From: a virus
Length of the DNA stretch: 34,182 nucleotides
Virus record (IMG/VR): IMGVR_UViG_3300048032_000055
Location: 1-34,182 of that record
Direction: 5' to 3' (one strand)
In this document: positions 25,220-31,087 of the stretch, in pieces
How the letters are laid out: each line of letters opens with the position of its first letter
Numbering within the stretch: position 1 is the first letter of the stretch
Translations under genes and position numbers: made by a program
Notes under the pieces: generated by a model
The model's input: the letters and a program-made list of their open reading frames with translations, nothing else
Database searches by the model: none
Told to the model about the DNA's origin: nothing

Positions 25220-25510
25220 TTATTCGTGTTCTCCACCTTTACCACGTAAAGTATAAAAGATTTGAGGCTTACGTTTAGCCGCTTCAAATACTGATACAGT
25301 TATAAAGATACCACACAATAAGAGTGCATGGAATAAAATATTCACACCTAGATACATCCAAGTACCTGTCATTGCAGTGAACACAATACACCACATCCAT
25401 GCGAGTATCTGCATAACTAAATGCCGTACCCTTAAATCTTTAATATTAGACAATGGATTTCTTTCATGATCCATTATCAAATTCCACCAATCTATAATAA
25501 AACTTGTCAT
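25220..25510 (-). CDS. Two-helix membrane protein
   Basis: The protein has 96 aa from the ATG at 25510, which has AAAGGAA upstream; the longer in-frame start would run through the neighbouring gene. Two hydrophobic helices (about 31-50 and 52-75) contain WMWCIVFTAMTGTWMYLGVNILF and LLLCGIFITVSVF. A cytoplasmic-looking N-terminus (DHERNPLSNIKDLRVRH) and a basic C-terminus flank them. It could be a holin-like or host-membrane-modifying protein; there is no direct evidence. Confidence 0.65.
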   Translation of the reverse strand: MTSFIIDWWNLIMDHERNPLSNIKDLRVRHLVMQILAWMWCIVFTAMTGTWMYLGVNILFHALLLCGIFITVSVFEAAKRKPQIFYTLRGKGGEHE

Positions 25511-25527
25511 ATTATTCCTTTCATTTA

Positions 25528-25770
25528 TTAATTTAACCACCACGACATGAACGATATAAACATACTGAACACGCCTAAAGACACAACACCACCAAACAAA
25601 AACCATAGTGTTGCTAACTTAAATTGAGACCATGAGGACTCCTCTATCCATTCATGATCTTCTTCTATACCATAGGCTACATGAATGAAGCCATAGGTAT
25701 CCGACACCACACGCCAACCATCAGTTGGACACGTATCTAACCATTGATTGAAGCTATCCCTATTCATCAT
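25528..25770 (-). CDS. Tail-anchored small membrane protein
   Basis: This 80-aa protein has a soluble N-terminal part (SFNQWLDTCPTDGWRVVSDTYGFIHVAYGIEED) and one long C-terminal hydrophobic segment (about 50-78). Two adjacent ATGs overlap the previous stop; AAGGG sits 7 nt upstream of the first. The N-terminal domain looks folded and acidic. No family is recognised. Confidence 0.6.
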   Translation of the reverse strand: MMNRDSFNQWLDTCPTDGWRVVSDTYGFIHVAYGIEEDHEWIEESSWSQFKLATLWFLFGGVVSLGVFSMFISFMSWWLN

Positions 25771-26132
25771 ACGAACCCTTCTTTTTTAAGCCACACAAAT
25801 TCATTTATATTTATAGGTATGGTTTCTGTTTCACCGATAGGAAGTTCAGGTCTAGGTGAATTACAAATAACATTCCACCTACCTATTAACATCAACTCCT
25901 CCTTAGTATAGGTTGGTTTCTTGGTAGGTTCACACACCATTTCAATAACCTTAGAAGTTACATCATAATCAGGCGTACCATAGCCACCATCTATTCGCAT
26001 ATCTACATCACCTAACTCATCATAATCATGAGCTAGTTGTGCCACACATGCTTCTAGATCAAGACCTTCTATATGAAACTTTTCCAGTTCAAACTCGGTC
26101 TCAATCCAACCACTTAAAATATAATTCATCAT
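25767..26132 (-). CDS. Hypothetical acidic protein
   Basis: This 121-aa protein begins MMNYILSGWIETEFELEKFHIEGLDLEACVAQLAHDYDELGDVDMRIDG, followed by strands and KKPTYTKEELMLIGRW. No catalytic motif is seen. It starts 1 nt after the upstream stop and overlaps the next start, fitting a co-translated accessory operon. Confidence 0.6.
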   Translation of the reverse strand: MMNYILSGWIETEFELEKFHIEGLDLEACVAQLAHDYDELGDVDMRIDGGYGTPDYDVTSKVIEMVCEPTKKPTYTKEELMLIGRWNVICNSPRPELPIGETETIPININEFVWLKKEGFV

Positions 26133-26133
26133 A

Positions 26134-26424
26134 TCAATACACCTTTAACTTTTCATTTGGGTACTCATCACAAGCCTTTTTCAAATCCAATATAAAATTA
26201 AACAAAACATCATAGCTACCCCAACCATTAGAAGGGTTTAGCTTCTCAAGCTTCTCCTGCTTAAACACCATGCTTTGAATACTTACTTTAAGACAATGTG
26301 AAATTTGATAACCTGTCATACCATACATATCACGCAATGGTATTACAAAAACTTCACGTATCATAGGTGAAAGGTTATAGGTAACATTACCTTGCCATTC
26401 ACCTAGCAAAACGTCTGTACTCAT
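26134..26424 (-). CDS. Hypothetical phage protein (NVTYNLSPM/GWGSYD type)
   Basis: This 96-aa protein has NVTYNLSPMIREVF near residue 13 and LNPSNGWGSYDVLFNFILDLKKACDEYP at the end. The NVTYN and NPxNGWG-x-Y blocks recur in small proteins from many phages, to my memory without a known role. The ATG overlaps the preceding stop (ATGA). It is probably an early host-takeover or accessory protein. Confidence 0.65.
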   Translation of the reverse strand: MSTDVLLGEWQGNVTYNLSPMIREVFVIPLRDMYGMTGYQISHCLKVSIQSMVFKQEKLEKLNPSNGWGSYDVLFNFILDLKKACDEYPNEKLKVY

Positions 26425-26546
26425 AATAATTTACCTCCTACCATCACGCCCACAATAAACGTGATTATTAAAAGAAAAACAATCGCAATTGCTCCATTCA
26501 TTTTTGCTTTATTTTCTGCGTCAATACGCCTTTGTCTACTACTCAT
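26421..26546 (-). CDS. 41-aa single-pass membrane peptide
   Basis: The ATG at 26546 is chosen because AAAGGG lies 7 nt upstream; upstream in-frame starts have no such site. The peptide MSSRQRRIDAENKAKMNGAI has a basic amphipathic head, then one membrane segment IAIVFLLIITFIVGVMVGG (about 19-39). It overlaps the next gene by 4 nt. The role is unknown; small phage membrane peptides of this type can alter host envelope functions. Confidence 0.55.
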   Translation of the reverse strand: MSSRQRRIDAENKAKMNGAIAIVFLLIITFIVGVMVGGKLL

Positions 26547-26575
26547 ATTCATTCCCTTTCTATAGTTGAACATGG

Positions 26576-26604
26576 AAAAACACACCATGTAAAAACATGA
26601 TGTG
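26576..26604 (-). terminator. Terminator after the first leftward gene
   Basis: On the minus strand a 10-bp stem with one G-T pair (arms 26595-26604 and 26581-26590) and a TTTT loop is followed by TTTTT at 26580-26576. It lies between the 179-aa gene and the small membrane genes and probably limits transcription into the rest of the operon. Confidence 0.7.
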
Positions 26605-26625
26605 CTTATTCGATATTCATTTATA

Positions 26626-27165
26626 TTAAGCGGCCTTTTTATTAGGTAATTCAACAACTACATTATTTTCTTGATGCTTAATTGTAGCCTTAATTATTTT
26701 TTGCATCTCTTTCAATTCGTCTATTGAACGCTTTGAACAAGTTTCAATAAAAGACTTTACGTTTAAAGGGGCAGATTTTTTACCTGTTTTAGTTGTAAAA
26801 GCTTCTTTCCATTTACTACCACGCATTGAAATTTTTGCTTCGACCAAATCTTCCATGATAGCAATAGCTTTCTCATTAGCTTTCAGTCCCTTAATAATAA
26901 TTTTAGCATGAGTTTTACCAGTCTTTTTATTCTTTTCGGTTTTAAACTTTGCACCTTCATAAACTATATTGATCATGGATTTTATTGCACGTTCTGCAAG
27001 TGTATCATCACGCTTTTTAGCTTGGTTAATTAGACCTATTAAGATAGTTGTATCTCTTTTTTCTAATACTGTTTGAAATGCTTCAAGTGTATATTTACCC
27101 ATATTAGCACCATTACCAAGTGAACGACCAAAATTTGCTTCAATTTTTGTTACTGTATTTGTCAT
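26626..27165 (-). CDS. Hypothetical basic protein, first gene of the leftward operon
   Basis: This 179-aa Lys-rich helical protein contains a KRDTTILIGLINQAKKRDDTL segment, a very basic stretch (TEKNKKTGKTHAKIIIKGLK, about 76-95) and a C-terminal helix SIDELKEMQKIIKATIKHQ. No domain is recognised. As the promoter-proximal gene with its own terminator, it is expected to be made early and in quantity. A nucleic-acid-binding or host-takeover role fits its charge, but this is a guess. Confidence 0.6.
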   Translation of the reverse strand: MTNTVTKIEANFGRSLGNGANMGKYTLEAFQTVLEKRDTTILIGLINQAKKRDDTLAERAIKSMINIVYEGAKFKTEKNKKTGKTHAKIIIKGLKANEKAIAIMEDLVEAKISMRGSKWKEAFTTKTGKKSAPLNVKSFIETCSKRSIDELKEMQKIIKATIKHQENNVVVELPNKKAA

Positions 27166-27225
27166 AATATTTCTTTCCTTTTTATATTATTTCATTTTGC
27201 TTAATGTTATCATTAAACATCAATA

Positions 27226-27250
27226 ACAGCGGCGTGATTAAGACCGCTGT
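27226..27250. repeat. Inverted repeat ACAGCGG/CCGCTGT in the leftward leader
   Basis: Perfect 7-bp arms (27226-27232 and 27244-27250) with an 11-nt loop, GC-rich in an AT-rich setting. A second small palindrome TTAATG/CATTAA lies at 27201-27216. Both would be in the 5' leader of the leftward transcript and could be an operator or an RNA structure. Confidence 0.5.
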
Positions 27251-27315
27251 CATAACTGATTAATAATTTTTAAATAATAATAAACACCATCTAACAAAAC
27301 CAATTAGCAAAACCG

Positions 27316-27344
27316 ATTGAAATTTTATTAATAATTGCTGTCAA
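27316..27344 (-). promoter_or_regulatory. Possible leftward early promoter
   Basis: On the minus strand TTGACA (27344-27339) is followed after 17 nt by TTCAAT (27321-27316). The -35 is perfect and the -10 weak (four of six). It would start the leftward operon about 145 nt before the first ATG at 27165. Confidence 0.35.
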
Positions 27345-27800
27345 TATCTTCAATTTTGTTCACTCAAGAAAGACTGTCGCCTAATACCTTCACCAATTAT
27401 AGATGTTTAGTTCTTTTCCCGTAGGAATATCCCTTTTACTTTTACTAACATTAAAGACCCCTATTATATATAGGTACGTTTAATGCTTTCTCTCTATTCG
27501 GATCATACCAAGCCTTTTAATTTGTGAGATTAAAAAAACCGAGTAGCCTAGGCAATTAATATTTTATAAGATACTTTCCTAGTTAAGTTTCTATATTCAT
27601 TACTGAATATTTTTACTTTAAGTATCTGCAACCTTCTAACAATTAAAACCCTAAAATCTTAATATAAAACCTGTTAGTTAGGTAAATGTAAAATAGCACA
27701 TAGTTAAAAAAAACTACTAAAATCTAAAATATAATCTCACTCCGAAAATATTTATAATCAATTTCTGAATTTGAATATAATGATATAATTGAATAAAACA

Positions 27801-27845
27801 ACAAGAAATTTATGCATTTTGTAATATTTTTATAAAATTTCTTGT
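27801..27845. repeat. 11-bp perfect inverted repeat
   Basis: ACAAGAAATTT (27801-27811) and AAATTTCTTGT (27835-27845) are exact inverted copies separated by 23 nt of AT-rich DNA. It could form a cruciform or act as a bipartite protein-binding site. Confidence 0.6.
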
Positions 27846-27920
27846 AAGTTATTGAAAACAAAGGAAAAGAAATTTAATATTATTTTATTATAATATCATT
27901 ATGAACTGGAAATAAAATTT

Positions 27921-28024
27921 AGTTTAATGTTGAACTACTTTATGGTTTAGCATTAAACTATTATTATTATTTACTAGGGGATATGGTTTAATATTGAACT
28001 AAATAGATGGTATAGTGTTGTACT
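27921..28024. promoter_or_regulatory. Cluster of four 16-bp operator-like palindromes
   Basis: AGTTTAATGTTGAACT (27921-27936), GGTTTAGCATTAAACT (27944-27959), GGTTTAATATTGAACT (27985-28000) and GGTATAGTGTTGTACT (28009-28024) share one imperfect dyad. Start-to-start steps are 23, 41 and 24 bp. A promoter begins 7 nt after the last copy. The pattern is that of a repressor or activator binding cluster. Confidence 0.6.
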
Positions 28025-28030
28025 TCTTAA

Positions 28031-28059
28031 TTGCTGTTGAGAGACTGTTATAGTATAAC
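28031..28059 (+). promoter_or_regulatory. Rightward sigma-70-like promoter next to the operators
   Basis: TTGCTG (28031-28036), 17-nt spacer, TATAAC (28054-28059). The -10 is five of six. It reads towards 28840 through a long leader. Confidence 0.5.
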
Positions 28060-28187
28060 ATAACATAATTCATAATATATCTCATTTAAATAATTCTTAA
28101 TTGTATAAATAATATAATAAAATCAATAGGTTAGCATAGAGATAAGCATAATAATTTACTTGATAAGAACGTAAGGAGAACAAAAGA

Positions 28188-28248
28188 GGGGGGACATGGG
28201 GCAGACGGGGGGTGTACGTACGTATATATACACAATGACAGCGGGGGG
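28188..28248 (+). repeat. G-run cluster in AT-rich DNA
   Basis: Runs of six, four, six and six G lie at 28188-28193, 28198-28201, 28207-28212 and 28243-28248. Between the last two is the palindrome TACGTACGTA (28215-28224). Four G runs on one strand could fold as a G-quadruplex with one long loop. Confidence 0.6.
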
Positions 28249-28582
28249 TATTTTTAAAGCTGTTAACTACATTATGTAAATACGTTATATTATAACATTA
28301 TCCTAAAACTAGAGGTATACCTTATCCTTTTATTATTATATTGATATTGGTGATAATGATAGACCATTATATTGAATATTATGTTAATACATTATACAGC
28401 CCCATAGAGAGCCTTTAAGTACTCCCCGGGTATATCTTAACCTGACGACAGTATGTAACTCCTCAGTGAGGCTTATTAAGCTTCTCAGAGACTAATAGTA
28501 GTTAGTCCGCCGCCGTTAAGAATTCTTTGAGTAACTTTAAGTATCTACGACAAGAAATATCTAAGCTGCTACAATTTGTCTA

Positions 28583-28610
28583 TTGACTTAGTTTTATAAT
28601 GTGATATAAT
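28583..28610 (+). promoter_or_regulatory. Strong rightward promoter
   Basis: TTGACT (28583-28588), 16-nt spacer, TATAAT (28605-28610). This is the best promoter in the window and reads into the lysis/packaging operon. Repeat array B begins 3 bp after the -10, over the start point, so a protein bound there would block initiation. Confidence 0.7.
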
Positions 28611-28612
28611 AT

Positions 28613-28708
28613 ACTTAAAGTATACTTTAGGTTACTTAAAGTAACTATAAGTATTATCATCTACTAATAATAATAATATAAGTAAATACTTAAAGTATAC
28701 TTAAAGTA
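28613..28708 (+). repeat. Repeat array B (TACTTWAAGTA) at the rightward promoter
   Basis: Copies of ACTTWAAGTA or close variants lie at 28613-28622, 28624-28633 (variant), 28634-28643, 28644-28653 (variant), 28688-28697 and 28699-28708. Steps are 11, 10, 10 and 11 bp within groups. Order and spacer bases match array A upstream of the integrase in the same direction relative to the downstream gene. Lone copies occur at 27614-27624, 28412-28421 (one mismatch) and 28534-28543. Confidence 0.85.
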
Positions 28709-28715
28709 CCCCTCT

Positions 28716-28761
28716 TACTAGTAACGATAAGCAATACTTACTCTATACTAGTAACGATAAG
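28716..28761 (+). repeat. 16-bp direct repeat TACTAGTAACGATAAG
   Basis: Exact copies at 28716-28731 and 28746-28761, 30 bp apart start to start, close to three helical turns. They lie in the leader between array B and the first rightward gene. Confidence 0.75.
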
Positions 28762-28839
28762 GATTCTTAGTAGATGGAGATAATTCTGTCGTCCCAACTT
28801 TAGTTGTTGACACGGGGTTTCTAAAAGGTATAACTAGTC

Positions 28840-29094
28840 ATGTCCAAACCTAAAATGTATTCCAGTGAGAGGGTACTTGAAGAGTTCTATAAGGCACTTG
28901 CTGATCAGAACGAAGGTAAACTCCGTAGGGTTCATATACCTAGATCAGACGTATTCTACATTAGAGAAGCATACTATCAACATTCAGGTACTTGGGAAAC
29001 CTTAGACAGAATAGAAAGATGTATGTACCTCGAAGGTAAGCTATTAGCTAGAGACGTACTAGATCCTAAGCGTAAGAGAGACTGGGAACAATGA
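28840..29094 (+). CDS. Small hypothetical protein, first rightward gene
   Basis: This 84-aa protein contains MYSSERVLEEFYKAL, IPRSDVFYIREAYYQHSG and LDRIERCMYLEGKLLARDVLDPKRKRDWEQ. It is basic and helical. I recall similar short proteins at this place in marine phages but no function. AAAGG lies about 11 nt upstream of the ATG. It overlaps the EF-hand membrane gene by 4 nt. Confidence 0.65.
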   Translation: MSKPKMYSSERVLEEFYKALADQNEGKLRRVHIPRSDVFYIREAYYQHSGTWETLDRIERCMYLEGKLLARDVLDPKRKRDWEQ

Positions 29095-29420
29095 CAAGTT
29101 TTGAAGAAGTAGATGTAGACAACAGTGGATCTATTGATAAGACTGAATGGGATGCATTAGCATTAGAAGATCGACGTAGACGATTAGATGATGAAGATGC
29201 ACAACGTGATGCTCAAAGAAGAATGGCATGGTTTTGTTTAGCAGGAATGCTAGCATATCCATTCCTTGTCCTATTGTGTTCTATGATAGGTGCAGACAAA
29301 GCAGCTGATATCATAGGTTCTATGGCTTCTATTTATTTTCTATCAGTTGCTGGTATAGTTGGTGTATTCTTTGGAGTCACTAACATGAGCAAGAAAGAAG
29401 TGAAAGGTAACAACGGATGA
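29091..29420 (+). CDS. EF-hand protein with two membrane helices, holin candidate
   Basis: This 109-aa protein starts with a complete EF-hand loop: Asp8, Asp10, Ser12, Ser14, Asp16 and Glu19 at positions 1, 3, 5, 7, 9 and 12, with Gly13 and Ile15 in the usual places. A charged helix (20-44) and two membrane segments (about 45-65 and 72-95) follow. Its place just before a holin-like gene and the endolysin suggests a lysis role. Calcium might influence its membrane activity. A canonical EF-hand fused to such a small membrane protein is unusual. It overlaps the previous gene (ATGA). Confidence 0.7.
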   Translation: MTSFEEVDVDNSGSIDKTEWDALALEDRRRRLDDEDAQRDAQRRMAWFCLAGMLAYPFLVLLCSMIGADKAADIIGSMASIYFLSVAGIVGVFFGVTNMSKKEVKGNNG

Positions 29421-29450
29421 TAAATATAACTATTACTAAGGAGAGTTTAA

Positions 29451-29735
29451 ATGGGTGCTGATCCTTTAAAACTTGCTAACCCTACAAAAAAAACTCGTGC
29501 AATAGGGAAACTTTCAGCTAAAGCAAGAAAGCAAAAGAAAGATTTAGATAAAAAGAAAAAAGCTCTAGCAGAACTTAGAGAACACAAAAAACTTGGTTGG
29601 GATGGAAAAGGTTCTAAAAAACCTGACCTGCAACTAAGAGGAAATATAATGTTTCCTACAAAAGCTTCTAAGAAAAATTACCAACCTTGGAAGAGAAAAC
29701 TAGATAGGTTAGAAAAGAAACTTAAAGGTTTATAA
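29451..29735 (+). CDS. Lys-rich basic protein
   Basis: The 94-aa protein is about one third Lys/Arg (SAKARKQKKDLDKKKKALAEL; KKNYQPWKRKLDRLEKKLKGL). It is preceded by AAGGAGAG. Helical and hydrophilic, it probably binds nucleic acid or is packaged with DNA. The stop overlaps the next ATG (taATG). No family recognised. Confidence 0.6.
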   Translation: MGADPLKLANPTKKTRAIGKLSAKARKQKKDLDKKKKALAELREHKKLGWDGKGSKKPDLQLRGNIMFPTKASKKNYQPWKRKLDRLEKKLKGL

Positions 29736-30094
29736 TGCTTGGATTAAACTTAATCGGTCAAGTAGCTAATCTAGCTGGTACAATGATCGAAGGCAAGACA
29801 GCTGTGAAGAAGGCTGAAGCTGAAACAAAAATGAAGATAGCTACTGGAGAACTTGATTGGGATCTAGCAGCTATGAAGGCTACAGAGAACTCGTGGAAAG
29901 ACGAATGGATTACTTTACTATTCTCAATACCATTGATCCTAGCCTTCTGTGGTGATTGGGGTAATCAGATAGTACAAGCAGGTTTTACTGCTTTAGAGGT
30001 TATGCCTGATTGGTATCAGTACTCACTAGGTGGAATTGTTAGTGCTAGTATTGGTATGCGTGGTGTAAGTAAATACTTTGGGAATAAAAAATGA
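29735..30094 (+). CDS. Holin-like membrane protein
   Basis: The 119-aa protein has a short N-terminal hydrophobic helix (LGLNLIGQVANLAGTMI), a charged helix EAETKMKIATGELDWDLAAMKATENSWKDEW, then membrane segments at about 58-73 (TLLFSIPLILAFCG) and 96-111. This layout resembles three-segment phage/GTA holins. It lies directly before the GH108 endolysin, which overlaps it by 4 nt, so it probably opens the inner membrane to release that enzyme. Confidence 0.7.
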   Translation: MLGLNLIGQVANLAGTMIEGKTAVKKAEAETKMKIATGELDWDLAAMKATENSWKDEWITLLFSIPLILAFCGDWGNQIVQAGFTALEVMPDWYQYSLGGIVSASIGMRGVSKYFGNKK

Positions 30095-30600
30095 AAAACA
30101 ATTTTGATAAATGTCTAGAGATGTTATTACATCATGAAGGTGGATACGTTAATCATCCTAGTGACCCAGGTGGTATGACTAACCTCGGTGTTACTAAAAG
30201 AGTCTATGATGAATGGATCGGCAGGGAATCTACAGAGCAGGAGATGAGAGATCTAACTCCAGCAGATGTCGGGCCAATATACAAAAAGAATTACTGGGAT
30301 AGAGTTAAAGGTGATCATCTACCATCTGGTGTAGACTGGTGTGCGTTTGACTGGGCCGTGAACTCAGGTTCTGGTCGTCCAGCTAAAGCTATCCAACGTG
30401 CAGTAGGAGCTACAGCTGATGGAGCAATCGGGCCACAGACACTAGGTCTTATCCTGGAGAAAGACCCTAAGTTTATTGTGGACTACGTATATACTGTTCG
30501 TCAAGGATTCTATGAAGGCTTAGATACCTTTAAGACATTTGGTCGTGGTTGGACTAGACGAAACAAAGAAACACTAGAACAAGCATTGAGTATGATATAA
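30091..30600 (+). CDS. GH108 endolysin (N-acetylmuramidase)
   Basis: The 169-aa protein has the GH108 signature HHEGGYVNHPSDPGGMTNLGVT, with catalytic Glu16, and YKKNYWDRVKGDHLPSGVDWCAFDWAVNSG. The C-terminal part (about 90-169) contains AIQRAVGATADGAIGPQTL, the peptidoglycan-binding PG_binding_3-like segment. There is no signal peptide, so it needs the holin. It cleaves the glycan backbone at lysis. It is the second muralytic protein of the window, the other being the GH24 virion protein. Confidence 0.92.
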   Translation: MKNNFDKCLEMLLHHEGGYVNHPSDPGGMTNLGVTKRVYDEWIGRESTEQEMRDLTPADVGPIYKKNYWDRVKGDHLPSGVDWCAFDWAVNSGSGRPAKAIQRAVGATADGAIGPQTLGLILEKDPKFIVDYVYTVRQGFYEGLDTFKTFGRGWTRRNKETLEQALSMI

Positions 30601-30896
30601 TGGCAGTCCCTGATCGAGTCAAAGCAACTATGAAACGTCTTAATCTTAAAGGCGTGAATAAACCTAAGCGTACTCCTGACCATGCTACTAAGTCTCATGT
30701 CGTTATGGCATCAGAGGGTGGAAAATATAAACTTATTCGTTTTGGAGAACAAGGTGCATCTACAGCAGGTAAACCTAAGTCTGGTGAATCTGATAGGATG
30801 AAGAAGAAAAGAAAATCATTTAAGTCTAGACATGCCAAGAATATTAAGAAGGGCAAGATGTCAGCAGCCTATTGGGCAGATAAGGTTAAATGGTAA
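30600..30896 (+). CDS. Basic conserved phage protein (DUF6321-like)
   Basis: This 98-aa protein has KGVNKPKRTPDHATKSHVVMA, GGKYKLIRFGEQGA, and ends SFKSRHAKNIKKGKMSAAYWADKVKW. These blocks match, from memory, a family found in marine and freshwater phages (DUF6321), with unknown function. Basic character and place before the packaging genes point to DNA or capsid association. The ATG shares a base with the endolysin stop and the stop overlaps the next ATG. Confidence 0.7.
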   Translation: MAVPDRVKATMKRLNLKGVNKPKRTPDHATKSHVVMASEGGKYKLIRFGEQGASTAGKPKSGESDRMKKKRKSFKSRHAKNIKKGKMSAAYWADKVKW

Positions 30897-31087
30897 TGGC
30901 TAAACCTAAATCAAAATCTAGAGTAAACGAAGCAGGTAATTATACAAAACCTGCATTACGTAAGAGATTATTTAGTAAAATTAAAGCAGGTACTAAGGGT
31001 GGTAAAGCAGGTCAGTGGTCTGCACGTAAAGCACAAATGCTAGCCCTACAGTATAAAAAAGCTGGTGGAGGTTATAGAAAGACATGA
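30896..31087 (+). CDS. Basic conserved protein (DUF5872-like)
   Basis: The protein has 63 aa from the taATG start at 30896; an ATG two codons earlier exists but lies before the stop overlap used by neighbouring genes. It contains YTKPALRKRLFSKIKAG and GGKAGQWSARKAQMLALQYKKAGGGY, the blocks of DUF5872 as I remember it. It is strongly positively charged and probably binds nucleic acid. Function unknown. Confidence 0.7.
   Translation: MAKPKSKSRVNEAGNYTKPALRKRLFSKIKAGTKGGKAGQWSARKAQMLALQYKKAGGGYRKT

Larger units (their letters stand above)
27166..28839. other. Noncoding control region between divergent operons
   Basis: About 1.67 kb of very AT-rich DNA with no credible gene. It holds a leftward promoter candidate, several inverted repeats, four operator-like palindromes, a cluster of G runs, two rightward promoters, repeat array B and a 16-bp direct repeat, listed separately. 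It probably combines transcription control with a replication origin and perhaps the attachment site. Confidence 0.75.

Noticed and set aside
25511-25606. Longer N-terminus for the two-helix membrane protein
   Set aside because: It would overlap the neighbouring gene in another frame, lacks a ribosome site, and the ATG at 25510 has AAAGGAA.
10380-27165. Phage RNA polymerase gene expected in T7-like phages
   Set aside because: No protein in the window carries such motifs; it could lie outside, but the visible promoters look host-type.
28196-28279. 27-codon frame starting in the G-run island
   Set aside because: AAGGAG is about 17 nt from the ATG, too far, and the peptide only reflects the G runs.
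28380-28530. tRNA or tRNA-derived attP core in the more GC-rich part of the control region
   Set aside because: No cloverleaf, T-loop or CCA-like end could be built from the sequence.
27166-28839. CRISPR array
   Set aside because: Repeats are 10-16 bp, palindromic and set one helical turn apart without spacers of regular length, so they are binding-site arrays rather than CRISPR.
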